Shown here: positions 10,166-22,643 of the stretch, piece by piece
How the letters are laid out: every line of letters starts with the position of its first letter
How positions within the stretch are numbered: the first letter of the stretch is position 1
Assembly: GCA_022885665.1 (NCBI GenBank)
Contig: JAGQDJ010000033.1
Span: 930,001-994,000, forward strand
Length of the DNA stretch: 64,000 nt
Origin: Triops longicaudatus
Taxonomy: Eukaryota; Arthropoda; Branchiopoda; Notostraca; Triopsidae
Direction of reading: 5' to 3'
Translations under genes and position numbers: made by a program
Notes under the pieces: generated by a model
What the model saw: only the letters and a program-made list of their open reading frames with translations
Databases searched by the model: none
Told to the model about the DNA's origin: nothing

Positions 10166-12347
10166 ATGGCAAACCGTGATCCTGCCTCTAACCAGCTACA
10201 GTCTTACTTGGATGGAAAGAAGGTAAGACCAAAAATCACATGATTTTTACAGTAATTCATTGTTCTGTGCAATAGAATGATGGAGTTCCCGTTTTAACGA
10301 CCGGCTTTGGTGCACCCATTGGTGATAAATTGAACTCTTTAACTGCCGGACCCCGCGGACCAATTTTGTTGCAAGACACCGTACTGATTGATGAAACGGC
10401 TCATTTCGATCGAGAGCGTATTCCTGAACGTGTAGTACATGCCAAAGGAGCTGGTAATCGATCGTCGTGGCGTATAGCGGAATGAAAATATATATATTTT
10501 AATGCGTTTCCAGGTGCGTTTGGATACTTCGAAGTTACTCATGATATTCGTCAATACTGCAAAGCGGCTGTCTTCTCCGAGGTTGGAAAACGCACACCAA
10601 TTGCTGTGCGTTTTTCCACTGTGGGAGGTGAAAGCGGATCTGCCGACACGGCTCGGTAAGCTTACGCCTTAGGACGATTTTCCGGTAGAAAACCAAGAAG
10701 CTTGATATGTATTTATTTAACGTAATGATAGAGATCCTCGTGGTTTTGCGGTCAAGTTTTACACTGAAGAAGGCAACTGGGATTTGACAGGCAACAACAC
10801 GCCGATTTTCTTTATTCGTGATCCTCTTTTGTTTCCCTCTTTCATCCACACCCAGAAGCGCAACCCTGTCACGCATCTGAAAGTATGAATTCGTTGATCT
10901 GGAAAAACTCCTGGCTAGTTTTTTAAACTTTTTAAATCAGGATCCAGATATGTTCTGGGACTTTATTTCCTTGCGACCGGAAACCACCCACCAAGTCAGC
11001 TTCTTGTTTTCTGACCGTGGCACGCCCGAAGGCTACCGCCACATGAACGGCTACGGTTCCCATACTTTCAAATTAGTGAATACCCAAGGACAAGCCGTTT
11101 ATTGTAAATTCCACTACAAAGTAAGTATTTTTTTTTTCTTTAAATCAAAGTACCTCTTTTTGTTACACCTTTGTATTGTAGACCAACCAAGGGATCAAGA
11201 ACTTGAGTGCAGAAAGAGCGCATCAGTTGGCAGCGGATGATCCTGATTTCGCGATCCGTGATTTGTACAATGCAATTGCCCAAGGAAACTTCCCGTCGTG
11301 GACCTTGTCTATTCAGGTTATGACCTTCGAGCAGGCAGAAAAATACAAATTCAACCCTTTCGACTTGACGAAGGTATAATGGATAACCTCATTTTAGTCT
11401 CGTTTCAGATCTAACTATTCCGTTTGTTTCTGTTTTTTACAAGGTGTGGCCACATTCGGAATTCCCCTTGATTCCGGTTGGAAAACTGACTTTGGATAGA
11501 AATCCGAAAAATTACTTTGCAGAAGTTGAGCAGCTGGCTTTTGCGCCATCACATTTGGTACCTGGCATTGAACCGAGCCCTGACAAAATGCTTCAGGTAA
11601 GATTATGAAAGGCCTGGTACACGTTGTTTTTTAAAAGACAAAGTTTTCCCCTTGTAGGCCCGCCTCTTTTCGTACAATGATACTCACCGTCACCGCTTGG
11701 GTGCAAATTATCTGCAAATCCCCGTAAACTGCCCTTACCGTACCAAAGTTCGCAACTATCAGCGCGATGGACCTATGTGCTTTACTTTTGATGAAGGCGG
11801 TGCTCCCAATTACTTTCCTAATAGCTTTTCTGGTCCAAGTGGTTTAGCCAAATACTTGGAACATAGCCTGAAAGTATCCGGCGATGTTAGTAGGTAGGAT
11901 TTTCTCGTGGCATAGTATACCGTTATACATATCTATTTTTCGTTTTTTTTTTTTTTTTTTTTTTTAGATATAACACCGCAGATGATGACAACTTCACACA
12001 AGTGGGCATCTTTTGGCGAAAGACGTTGACTCTTGAAGAACGAGTTCGATTGGTCAACAACATTGCCGATCACTTGAAGAACGCACAACCTTTCATTCAG
12101 GTGAGTTTTCGTTCTGTGGGTTTCATTACTCGTGTTCAATGATCTCACTTTACTTACGTATTTTCACTTTCATGGAATGTTGTTTTTATTATTGTTATTA
12201 TTAACCACTTGTATTACTTTAATTTATTTTTGTGTGCAGAAACGCACTGTGCGTAATTTCGAGCAAGCGGATCCTGAGTATGGTCGTATGCTGGCCGACG
12301 CTTTGAAAGCGCGTCAATCTAACGTGGGAGCTACTGCCAACCTTTAA
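10166..12347 (+). CDS. CAT: catalase (animal clade, peroxisomal)
   Basis: Ten exons: 10166..10222, 10276..10453, 10514..10655, 10732..10882, 10941..11120, 11182..11373, 11444..11596, 11658..11893, 11968..12100, 12240..12347; 509 residues, complete. It decomposes hydrogen peroxide to water and oxygen using haem. The catalytic His is at residue 74 in VVHAKGAGAFGYFEVT, the distal-pocket Asn lies in NTPIFFIRDP, and the proximal haem Tyr in RLFSYNDTHRHRLG (about residue 357). The fold is the small-subunit, animal type without the extra C-terminal flavodoxin-like domain of large catalases. The chain ends ATANL, close to the KANL end of human catalase, which acts as a peroxisomal targeting signal. 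Introns are short except the last (139 nt). One acceptor is preceded by about 25 thymines. AATAAA follows the stop by 74 nt. Confidence 0.97.
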
Positions 12348-12420
12348 AAGCTCCCACATTATTAGCATAATAATGAGGTGGATTAGCCTGCCTTAACAAA
12401 TATTTTTCAAATCATTTATT

Positions 12421-12426
12421 AATAAA
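12421..12426 (+). terminator. poly(A) signal of catalase
   Basis: AATAAA 74 nt past the catalase stop codon. Confidence 0.65.
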
Positions 12427-14093
12427 GCTCGGGAAACAGGGAAATGATTAATGTCGGGTAATAGTGCAGGTGTACTATTCATTCCAATACAGGGGTTACC
12501 GACGGCTGTTACATAAATTTGACTTTTCAGTAGTTCATGCTTTGAACTGTTCGTAATCTTCATGTACAGACCTTTCGTGTTTTCTTTCGGAAATACTGCT
12601 CTTCCTAAGTTTTGTTTTCGTACAATTTGAGATCAATGAACGCATTTTTTCCGTATTGTTCAACACGGTACTCAAAAGTCCGAAAGCAAGGAAAATTCGA
12701 AATTGGGTATTCCTTAATATTTCAACCTTAATATTCACCGTGTTGGTCGTTCAGATGACGTAAAATCACCACTTTAGCACGAATTCGATCCGTATATTCG
12801 GTTTACATGCGGATTTTCGTGTATGTACTGGTTGATAAATATATACATACATTTTTTTAGTAGATAGATTTTTAGATGAGTCTGTTTTTTTAAATGATTT
12901 TTTTATTTCTTTATTTTTGGATGATTTCTTTATTTTCTTGTCTGTTTATTTTCTTTATTCTGTCCACAAAAAACATTTTGTTTAATATTGTCACGGAAAG
13001 CGAATTTTTATCTGCGAAAAAAGACCTTCCTTTCGAAAAATGATCCCTGTTTTTGAATTTACCACCGGAAAGTGTGAATTCCCTGCGAAATCCGCGGCTT
13101 CGGATTGGTGAAAATCCAAAAAAGGGCGCGGTTTATTTTTGGCTCTAAAAAGCCGTTTTCTAGGTTATTTTCCATTTGATTCAATGGTGAGCAGAGGGAA
13201 AATTCTTTCGAAAATCGAGAAAATGAAAGCTCCGCCTTTCCTCTCTTGCCGGCTGCTCACCCAATACTCGTTACTCCTTACTTAGCCTCCCAGGTGTGAC
13301 AGAAAGGAGTAGCCTATAGGAACCAAGCCAAGTAGGAATTCAGTCATGGGAAACGTCACGCACCAGTACAGGATAAATGCGCAATAAAATTGATCTGTGT
13401 AAGATTAAAACTCACGAACTTACGATCTGTAGCTCCATGCTTTAGACCGCTCGTCAATTGTTTCTTCGTGAATGAAGAAAACACATATTTATTTTATGCG
13501 TATGTTGATCAAAAGACAGATAAGTGAAGCCAAATATGGACTAATTACGTTAGTTAGAGACAATTCCAAAGCCGCAAAATAGAAGATTTTGGCAGCGACT
13601 ATCGACTAATGGATCAATTTTTAAAAATTGCTACAAGCTACAAATCCTTTAAAAATTAATTCGATTAATCAACGGTCATCGTTGAAATCTTGTCGATTTT
13701 AGTTCGACTAATTAAATTTTAGAAAGAATGTTGCGCCTTCAGAAGGAAAAACTGTCTTTTATATAGCGGAGTATTAGACATTGAGGCTGTAATTAAAAAC
13801 CGGGGACGTTTTGCGTGAATTCTCACGTTTTGTCAGTATTTGCCATGTTAACCGGGGTTGAAGCGTTCCAAAAAGGGATTTGTAACTTGAATTAAAATTG
13901 TCGCTGGCTGTCTCGATGGTTAAACCGACCATAAACTCATTGCTATGGTGAACCTTTATTGGTGCACTCATGGTACTGCTTGGAACACTGACCCTGGATT
14001 AAATTGTAACGGGAACACACCGTACACCAGGGACGGCTCCAGTAGCTATAGTAGACTCAAAAGTTAGATCGATAGCTCTGTCATTTTGTGGAA
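12427..14093. other. intergenic, T-rich and low complexity in part
   Basis: Between catalase and ODAD3. Positions about 12840-12985 are T-rich with repeated TTTATTTTC-like units. At 13193-13201 the 9-mer GGTGAGCAG is repeated inverted as CTGCTCACC near 13252. No gene is recognised. Confidence 0.45.
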
Positions 14094-16302
14094 ATGGGAA
14101 AAGATAAAGAGCATAATCATAATGTGATCATTGCCCAAATCAACGATTTGAAAAAGAAACTTCAGCTAATAGGTAATTTAATTAGGGTTCAATATCGTGG
14201 ATTGTAAGGAATTCAATTTAGACGCTGAAAGAAGAGCCCGGCGCGATGAAGGAAAGGAAGAAAAGAAGCGCAACGAGCAAAAGCTCAGCCGATTGAAGAA
14301 AAAATGGACGGAACTAAACATGCAATATTTGGAACTGTGCAAGGTAGGTTAATAGAAAATCATCGCAAGGGATTACAATTTTGTTAGCTTGGGGAGGGAG
14401 ACGTGTTGTTGCTCAAGTTAGCCGAGCACGAGATCGAGACGACCAAGTTCAGGAGCAAGTCTACGAAAGAAGTCATGCAGATGTTGGATGAAAAGGTCTC
14501 CGAAATTGTAAAAGCTGCCGACCTCATGTCTCACCAGTCTGAAAAAGTCAGTGCCTAACTCGTAGTATTGGTGAAGTCATGCTGATCTTTATTTTTTCCA
14601 AAGATCCAAGAGAAAATTTTGCATTTCACTCGGTCATGTGCGGAAATGAACAAAGAAAAGTGCACTTCGGAAAAAAAGATAGACGTACCTACCCCACACG
14701 TATGAACGAGTTTTACAGCATTACCATTCTTATTACCATGTATTTTACATAGTCACTTTCTGCTATACAAAGCAAAGTGCAAAACATGCAACAAAAGAAA
14801 AGCGAAGCCGAACATCTTTATCGGCATTACATGGGGATTCGCTATGCTATGGAAAACGAAAAGCTACATTACCGGATCATGTTAGAGAAAGTCGAGCTGC
14901 AAATACAAAACTATTGTTCTGAAGCCCAGAAAGTCAAAGTAATGTTGTCTGCTAGTAGTCACATTGAGTAAGCAATCTTTTTCGGCATTAGGACATGTAT
15001 GAGACTGCACTCGTAGCGCGGAATGCTTCGCGTGTAGAGCTGCAACAATACGAAGAAACACTGCTACTCTCAAACAGAGAAACCGATCGTTTGCTATCGG
15101 AGTACAAGTATGTTAGCTTGTCATAAACAAGGTTTTAATTCTACCTACTATTAGACGTCATATTGATGATGTCAAAGCGGTCACCGTGGAAAGTACAACT
15201 CTTAAAGTGTTACCAGGCCTCGGAACGTCTCGAAGCCGTCCAGTGACACCGACTTGGAACACACATCTGTGTTCAATGGCAGATAGTGAGCTAACAGAAC
15301 TGAAGAACGCTTGCGAACACCTGAAAGCTGTTACGGGTAGCGTTTGAAAAAACTCGTGTGACCCATAAATCGAGGGCTTATTTAATGCAGGGTGTGGAGA
15401 CTTGGATGGCGTCGTTCAAAAGCTTATCAATCAAGAAGAAAAATGTAAAGAGCTGAGAGAACAGAATGCTTTTGTTAAGCATCAGTTGGAACATCTCCAG
15501 CAGGAAAAGGCCGCATTAGCAAGCTTGAAAAGAGTGAATGGAACAGTAGAACGACAATTGTAAGTTATTTATGCATGATAATTTTCAGTTTAAAGTCAAC
15601 CTTGTTGTACAAACAATTCAGAGGTGCCAAGGTTGAAGATCGCATTAGCCAAGAACAACTCGACCGTCAAGGAGAAAAACCAACACACGAAATAAGGGAC
15701 ATCGATATCTTGTTGGGAAAGATCTGCTACCGCATACCGTACGGTCCCGTAAAGCACCAAAAGGGAACTCTTGGATCGTTGCTTATTCTATGCAAAGAAA
15801 AAGTTATTTTTTTGATGGACAAGCTGGGTGGTGTGGACGTCGAAACGGCGTTGCTCGAACAATCTTCTGAAGAGGTAAGTTACGACTGACACTTCGGCGA
15901 GTCCGTTAAGACACCCGCGGTTCCCAAACTGTGCGCCGTGGTTGCCATGTAGGGGCACCGCGGAATAGTCCAAAGCTTCAAGTGAAGTACAATTAAGTTC
16001 AAGTGGCTTTGAGAAGGGGCGCCGCGAGCAGAAAAGTTTGGAATTTCCTGTGTTATACTAAGAGTGTTTTCGTTTACTAGGCTATGAACAAGCTACCTTT
16101 GGATTCGAGACAATCTCTTAGCGATCATGGTTGCCAGGCGGAAACGAAAGATCAAGAAGAGAGTAACAAACTGCAGGAAGATTCCGACATTGAAGATGCA
16201 GAAGTGATAACACGAAACCACATTAAGCGTCAGTCAAAACTTCTTGTGGAAGCCCGCACCAAAAAGTTTTCAGCTCGAACGCGCCGTGGAGCAAACGAAT
16301 GA
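14094..16302 (+). CDS. ODAD3: outer dynein arm-docking complex subunit 3 (CCDC151 homologue)
   Basis: Ten exons: 14094..14172, 14222..14343, 14388..14546, 14604..14684, 14753..14938, 14992..15107, 15155..15336, 15391..15559, 15622..15874, 16081..16302; 522 residues. Nearly the whole protein is charged, alpha-helical coiled coil. Segments recalled from CCDC151 that recur in order include EAEH..Y, E.LHY, the AL.AR..LQ..EETL block of exons 5-6, and the C-terminal VITRNHIKRQSKLL region. Exon 5 ends at the GTAATG donor (after residue K of QKVK), not at a later GT, because only this keeps the frame. The protein helps anchor outer dynein arms to axonemal doublets, so this animal should build a motile axoneme (sperm flagellum or cilia). 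Assignment is from remembered sequence, hence moderate confidence. Its 3' end converges on TNPO3. Confidence 0.72.
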
Positions 16303-16573
16303 AGAGCCCAAACGAAATTCTGGATACATAAGAGGAACTTAATATGGAAACAGTCCTCATAGATGACATTTCGCGATAACCGTTGTTGTAATGATAAAAA
16401 TTGACTGTATTTATTTCTCACGCAAACAACGTTATCAAGTTTCATTCCGGCAACAAACCATTGTTACGTCAACCTTTCATCTGTATAAGCGTGTAAAATC
16501 TTTCAATACACGCGAGAGCTCCTTTGCGTTGCGACACCTTAATCATAAAACTATTAGATTTTGTTCTTTTTCT

Positions 16574-19500
16574 TTATCCTACATACTTAATAAAATTTTG
16601 TGCGAACTCTGTCATCTGAGACGGTGTGGCTGAACATGTTGTAGATGTTTGTGAAGAAAGCATATTCAGGGTTTGCTCCAACCACGACTTTGTCCCCTAA
16701 ATAAACACGTCATACCATTATTTGTGTTAATTTTTAAAGAAACAGCAACTCTTACCTCTTTATCAACGTAGAGTAATTCTATAAAGACTTCAGCAACATC
16801 AGGAAGACAAGAGGTGGATAAAGAAAACAACGCAGCACTTAAAAGCCTTCCTACTATATGGGAACCTTGTTCTTCTACCACGCATTTCTTCACCAGTAAC
16901 CTCAAGTTACTGTCCAACTTATCCTAAAAAACAATGCCAAAAGTTTAAAGCATATAAGAAATTACACCCTCTAAATACGTACATATTTATGAGATTTAAC
17001 ACTAAAAAGCACATAAAATGACACAATAGTTTTTGAAAATCTATAATAAATTCAAAGTACAACGAAACCTACTTCTTTAGCTCTTGCACACTGGATAAGT
17101 TCAGAAAAGAACTTCATAACGCTAGCATTGGCATCACGGTGATCGACAATTGCTGCCTGAAGTCCGCACTGTACAACAGCTCCCAATCCGGAAAACTGCA
17201 AAAAGTGTTTGGGGCATCTTTGCAAAAACCTATACGAAGCAAATGGTCGTAGACTAAAATTTTCACGGTGACGCAAACGGTTACCTCAGACAAAGTCGGA
17301 ACAAATCATCAATTGTATCAGCGTGATGCGGTAAAACCGCTGGGTCGTGAAGTAGTCGAAATGCTGGTTCTAACGTAGGCGTTAACATTGACATGAGTAA
17401 TGCCGCGGGACCGGCAGGATTATTAGAGTCTTGCCCACCGTACTCATCCACCAGAACGCTTCCCAAATACAAGAAACAGCTGTGCTGGTGTTTAGAGTAC
17501 CACTGGACTAACTGTAACCAGAAGATTTACTTAGTTTTAGGTTAATGAAACAACATCTATGGACAGCTTACTTGAGCCGACAGAGGCTGCAGGAGCATCA
17601 CGGCATGACTTCCCAAGCAACGAATGGCAAATCGAAGACATCGACAAGCGCGCTCCATAATTTTTTTGTCGGACACATATTTATCACATATTTGACCTAG
17701 CATAGGCCACGTATCCTAACACAAAAAAGGCGTTACATAACCCCGATTGACTTAACCCTCTTACTTCTAAGACAATCTTCTGACACGGATGCTGCTGCCC
17801 AGGGTCGACGTTAACAATAAGATGTCGAAACACGGATGCCAATCGGTCCAGCCAATAAACGGGGTTATCACGCAAGTGACCCGTAGGTTCCCGGCTCTTG
17901 AAACGCAAAATTTATCCACAAGTTTCTCAATTACTGCTGACGTACCATAACTATAGCTTTCAAAGGCTGTAAATGAACTCCGACAAGCTTTTCCACTGCT
18001 CTTTTCAGATTCTCACCGTAGAGGCGACTGACCACTTGAGAAACACCTAAAGCAGGACCAAGCCATTAATATGCGAAGCTACGTTATATGTACCTTGCAA
18101 GATTTCCGTTGCTGCATCTGTCGTAATCGGTAAGGATCCTAGAACCTCAATCACGTGCAGCAGTTTGAGCAAATGGGGCGGTTGACAAAGATGGTCTCTA
18201 CAAGACGAACAAATCGAGCTTAACGACGCAGACGCCACTGGCGCTAACTGTGCGTCAGACAAGCTCTGAATCAGAACGTCTAATACCGATACTACAAATT
18301 ACGTGAAGTACAGATGAATAGAAATTCGCAAAGTTTGCATACACGATATTGCTGCGCAATACCTAAAACATTCGGGTGCTTATCAATCCACTCGCAGAGC
18401 TCTCCGATAAGCTGCAAGACCGTATATCGTACAGCCGGGTGAACATTGCTCGGTAAGGTCATTACAGCTTGCATAACATGGGGCACGACAACTTCCTCGT
18501 CTCTACATAAAGAAGTCGGTAAAGAACTCATTCTTTTTAAGTAAAATACTAAATTTTACGGAATTATGTTTTTAGCCACAGTTTGCATTAAAAACAGGGA
18601 CGCTTCTGTGACCTCCCACGATAGATTCTCGCCTTGGAGACACATAAAAGAGTGCTTGAACACTGCCTCTGAACCCACAATGAAAACAACGTCCTTAATA
18701 AGTTCCGACGCTCTTAAACGGAAGTCGGCGAATTCGTCATCATCTTGTAAGATACCTTCCTACAAAAATAAAAACATTTTCCCCTTCTGTCCAAATCAAT
18801 AAAATTAATTAAAAACTCACGTGGTCAGGTTCCATTTGACAATGCCGACCTATAGCACCAATGAGTCGTTCAATGTAAGGTTTAAACCGGGTACACATAG
18901 AGTCATCATTAGCTTGATACAACTCCTCGGACAGTTTATACCACAACCCAAATGTAACTTCGGCTACCTAAACCATCAGTTTAGTTTAGTTCGTTTCTAC
19001 AAAATTTCAATTTTACTTCATAGTCATGATGTCCAACACATGTTAAAATGAGTTCAAGTAATTGCATGACGTCAGCAGTTTGTCCCGAGCCGTTTGTTGA
19101 AGGCGGTTCAACGAACCTATTTAACAAAGCTTCAGCTAGTTCAGTGAACACCCGGCAATAGTTGAGGGACCTACGGGAAAGCGCTTCAATGAATGAGTAT
19201 CAAGTAAACATGCATGGCAGAATAATGTTATGTTACTTTTCCATGTCTTCCTCTGCAACTGAATAATGATACGGTTCTTCTAAACGTTTGACTGAAACCA
19301 AAAGCGAATTCTCCAGTGAACAATAGCTAAATTCGGTGTCGCAGAGCCCTATGCCACCTCTGTGATGGTCCCAATCCCCAATGAAGTTCACCAGGGCACA
19401 AAGTGCATCAGCGGCCGCTTCGTGTATCAGTGGGGAGCTCTGGGTAATTAAAAACAATATAGCAAAGCGGAACAAAGTGAAGAACGTAGCAACTTACTTC

Positions 19501-20404
19501 GTGTGTCGCTAAGACGTTGAAGGCATGATTTAAGGTTTGGCAAGTCGTCAATACTTCTATAGGAATAACCTGAGCTTTGGCCCACGATGCGAAACAGCGT
19601 AAAACACGAACATGTAACAATCGATCATTGCTTTGAATGCCCCAACACACGTCCTGAAAGGAAATAAACTAATGAGTCGCACGGACACAATAAAAGAGTC
19701 TAACGCACTAGTAAACTTAAAACATTTCTCGAAGTGCTCGAACAGTATTTCAGAACGTCGTCACGTCTATTGGCGCCAAGCCTCAACGTCCTGGAGCCAA
19801 CTTCTTCGGGCAGTGCAATTAAAATCTCCAGTAACGGCCACAAATGTGGCGCGTTAGATGCGGAAGAAGGCCCAAACTTTTGTAACAGATCTTCTACCGG
19901 TGTTGACCACGAAGACATTTGTAGTATAAGATCAGCAAAACCAACGCATAACTAAATTGTATATGTTAACCCTTAAAAATATCTTTGGATAATTTTCGAT
20001 CAACAAACCTGTGTGACGATAACAGTATTGGTATGATCATTAACTTGAGATAAGTGAACTAGCATAGAATCTCTAAGCGATGTATGGGCATCTTTTGGCA
20101 ACTCATGGAAAGAAAACTGAATCTTTGTTCGAAGCGTCTGTGCCCCAAAATAGCACGACTCCATATCTGCCTTATGTTGAAGCAACTCGTCAGCTACTTT
20201 CCATGCAAAAACCTGAAACAACAAAATTTAAGTTAAAAAAAGGCGACTGCTATAACAAGAAATAATTGCATTTTCCAAACATACCGATTTTTGAAGTTCT
20301 CCAAGCCACATGGAGGCTTTTTCTTTACTTGAAGAATCAGGATCATGATACAAAGCTCGTAATGCTTGATACACTATGTCTAAGGATGGCATAGAATTCA
20401 TCAT
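16574..20404 (-). CDS. TNPO3: transportin-3 (importin-beta family, SR-protein import receptor)
   Basis: Seventeen exons, complement(16574..16696, 16756..16923, 17073..17229, 17285..17511, 17572..17715, 17765..17896, 17946..18046, 18094..18291, 18363..18502, 18560..18759, 18821..18967, 19017..19170, 19237..19439, 19498..19653, 19709..19951, 20009..20212, 20285..20404); 938 residues against 923 in human. Every intron is GT/AG and about 48-150 nt and the frame closes throughout. Co-linear matches to human TNPO3 run end to end: ALYHDPDSSSKEKASMWLGELQ, SCYFGAQTLRTKIQFSFHEL, LPEEVGSRTLRLGANRR, SWEVTEASLF, VHPAVRYT, DRLASVFRH, SCFLYLGSVLVDEYG, DTIDDLFRL, DHRDANASVM and LPDVAEV. It is built of HEAT repeats; the N-terminal part binds RanGTP and the rest carries phosphorylated SR splicing factors into the nucleus. 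Two in-frame ATGs (20402-20404 and 20399-20401) occur at the start; the first is used here. Confidence 0.96.
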
Positions 20405-21916
20405 GCATTAACTATTACTAAGGTCGATTGTAACAATAGGTCTAGTTTTCGGGACTAAAAATCCAAATACACAGCTACACTCTCAACACACATCAAGTCA
20501 AAAACGGTACACAACAACACTAGGAAACAGCAGCGCCACCATCATCACCACCTGCGCAACTCGGGGCGAAATTGAAACTAACAATTTTCACCACTATTCG
20601 TGGATTTTCGATTTAAACAGATTAACAAATCAGAGTAATTCGTGGAATTCTTCGGAATGAGTAATTATATTTACATGTTATAATAAGCTCTCGGATTACG
20701 GTAAAAGGTGTCTTATCCGGTAAATGCAGGCCTTTCTGAGTGTATTGACCACCTATTCGTGGGAAAAGTCAAGAGCAAGTAAAGGAAACAAAAGCTTAAA
20801 AAACAAAAACAAGAATTATAAAATAAATTATATTAATGACAGTGATTTTAACGAACGCTTAATTTATTTTCTAATCGAATATTACATTACTTCTGAGCAC
20901 TTCGTTCTTACTTTTTCGGAATAGCCTTCGTCTTTTCTGTGCGCACTTAGATTTCCCCAGAATAATTAGCTATACTTAAAGGGAAAAAGTACAACGGAAC
21001 TCGCCTAAAATCATGCTCTATAATCTCATAACCATCCCTATTTCTCACGGAGCTTATGGTCCCGTTTTAGTCCTTTCCAATGCTTGCAACTCAGTATTAC
21101 TTCATACTCTTCCTTAATTAATATGATTGTCCAGTCCCGAGCCTATGTGAATAAGCGTGTTCCACTGTAAAAGGTAACGAAAATAAAATTTAAAGCGGTA
21201 TCAGGTTAAAATAGAAACATAATAAGAAACTTTGTTTTGAAATGAAGGTACCGACGCTGGATTCCGGCCTTAGTCGGTTTCGGCGCCCTCCCCCTTTTTT
21301 TCCATGTTTTATTTTCCACTTTTTCCCCCATGTAAAATCATATTAGTCTCTTATAAGTGAGTTTCACATAAGGGTGCATTATTCTTAGTATTTGTTAATA
21401 TTTTGCACTCCTCTAAGCAACGCTTGCCTGTATCGGCTCATGGAAAGCAAGTCAGTGCCCATAAGCTGATATAGCAGTTTATAATATTCAGACCGAATTT
21501 TCGAACGAGAAGTCTTTTCAGAAAACTTTAAAAAAGGCAACTTTAGCTTTTAGAATCACTTTACAGATAGTCCACTACATAACAACTACGCATTCTTCAA
21601 ATAACTGTGATCTTTTAAATAGAGTTCATAATGCACGACATTTACGAAGAATGCACTATCAGTTTAGTTTTCAAACTGGGGGAAAAGTGTTTTATTGCAT
21701 ATAATTAAAGTAATACAGTTTTTGCGTGTTTTTAATTCACGACATGCTTTTGTTTTTACCGAGTTACTGCAATGCGCTTTCCCATTCGCGGGACAAGGTA
21801 CTCCAGTCGTAATCAGCGGAAACTAATTTCAAGTCAATGTCTTCGAACAGACTTAGGTTATGACTACAAAAGAAAGAAAATCATTTTCGCTCAGTACTTC
21901 CATACTATAACTGAAC
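20405..21916. other. intergenic between TNPO3 and the UPF0462 gene
   Basis: About 1.5 kb, AT-rich. The right half holds the 3' UTR of the gene at 21917-22643, the left end the TNPO3 promoter. No further gene is recognised. Confidence 0.5.
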
Positions 21917-22643
21917 CTACAAATCAGGATCTTTATATTGCCCGGGTGCAGCAGGATATAACGATTCGTACGTTCGGTTAACACCATGGCCATGTATAGC
22001 ATAAGCGTTGAACTTTACTACATTCGGCGGAAAGTATGAATAGGGGATTTTTGCAGAACCTTCCCAGTGGTCACCGTTTCGATGCAACTGTACCGGGTAG
22101 TTCAATGGCAACTTATCACGAATGGCGTTGCGCCTTCCATTCAAGAAAAGTACCAGATGCTGACCCCAACTGAATACCAAATTTTATAGCTTAAACAAGC
22201 GTCTCATGACGAGTCTCATATATGGATAATTACGGGCTGATCTCAATTTCGACGTACTGCTCCCTTTCATTGAGGAAAAAGGCTTCTACGACTGAAAAGG
22301 ACGGAAATCAATTTCACAAGATCTTTCGCGATTCAGGCGAACATTTACCTTCATAATCCCACAATTTTTCAAATGGTTCTCCCACTGCACCGCCTGGATT
22401 CTCAGGATCGTTGAAGAAAGGTGCCGAAACATGCATAAGTACACCATCTTTCTCACCGCGTAACGTTATGTGCACAGGTTTATGATCTATCGAACGACCA
22501 TCCCATGTGGTCTGGATAACAAACTGTAGCTGCATCCTGAAACAAGTAATTAAGAACCAAGTAAACATATGACAAAATTACGTTATCTCCACTGGAAGCA
22601 ATGCAAGCATTAGCAGCAAGATATAAACGTTGGAAGAGTCCAT
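21917..22643 (-). CDS. UPF0462 family protein (C4orf33-like) with an N-terminal hydrophobic segment
   Basis: Four exons, complement(21917..22169, 22234..22291, 22349..22536, 22582..22643), 186 residues. Conserved blocks of the family appear in order: TTWDGRSIDHKPVHITL, MHVSAPFFNDP, GEPFEKLWDYE, VVEAFFLNEREQYVEIEISP, GQHLVLFLNGRRNAI, WEGSAKIPYSYFPPNV, KFNAYAIHG and YESLYPA. The fold resembles carbohydrate-binding-like beta sandwiches; the biochemical role is unknown. Unlike the human protein, which starts almost at the first strand, exon 1 adds about 20 residues (MDSSNVYILLLMLALLPVEI) that look like a signal peptide or anchor. If used, the product is secreted or lumenal. The chain ends shortly after YKDPDL, earlier than the human protein. 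Confidence 0.85.

Noticed and set aside
13193..13260. Nine-base inverted repeat GGTGAGCAG/CTGCTCACC as a transposon end
   Set aside because: Only 9 bp, spacing of about 50 bp, no target-site duplication or transposase frame nearby; likely chance or a weak hairpin.
14939..14991. Exon 5 of ODAD3 continuing to a GTAAGC donor at about 14969
   Set aside because: That donor is in phase 2 and leads to an immediate stop in the next exon; the GTAATG donor after 14938 keeps the frame and gives a 53-nt intron.
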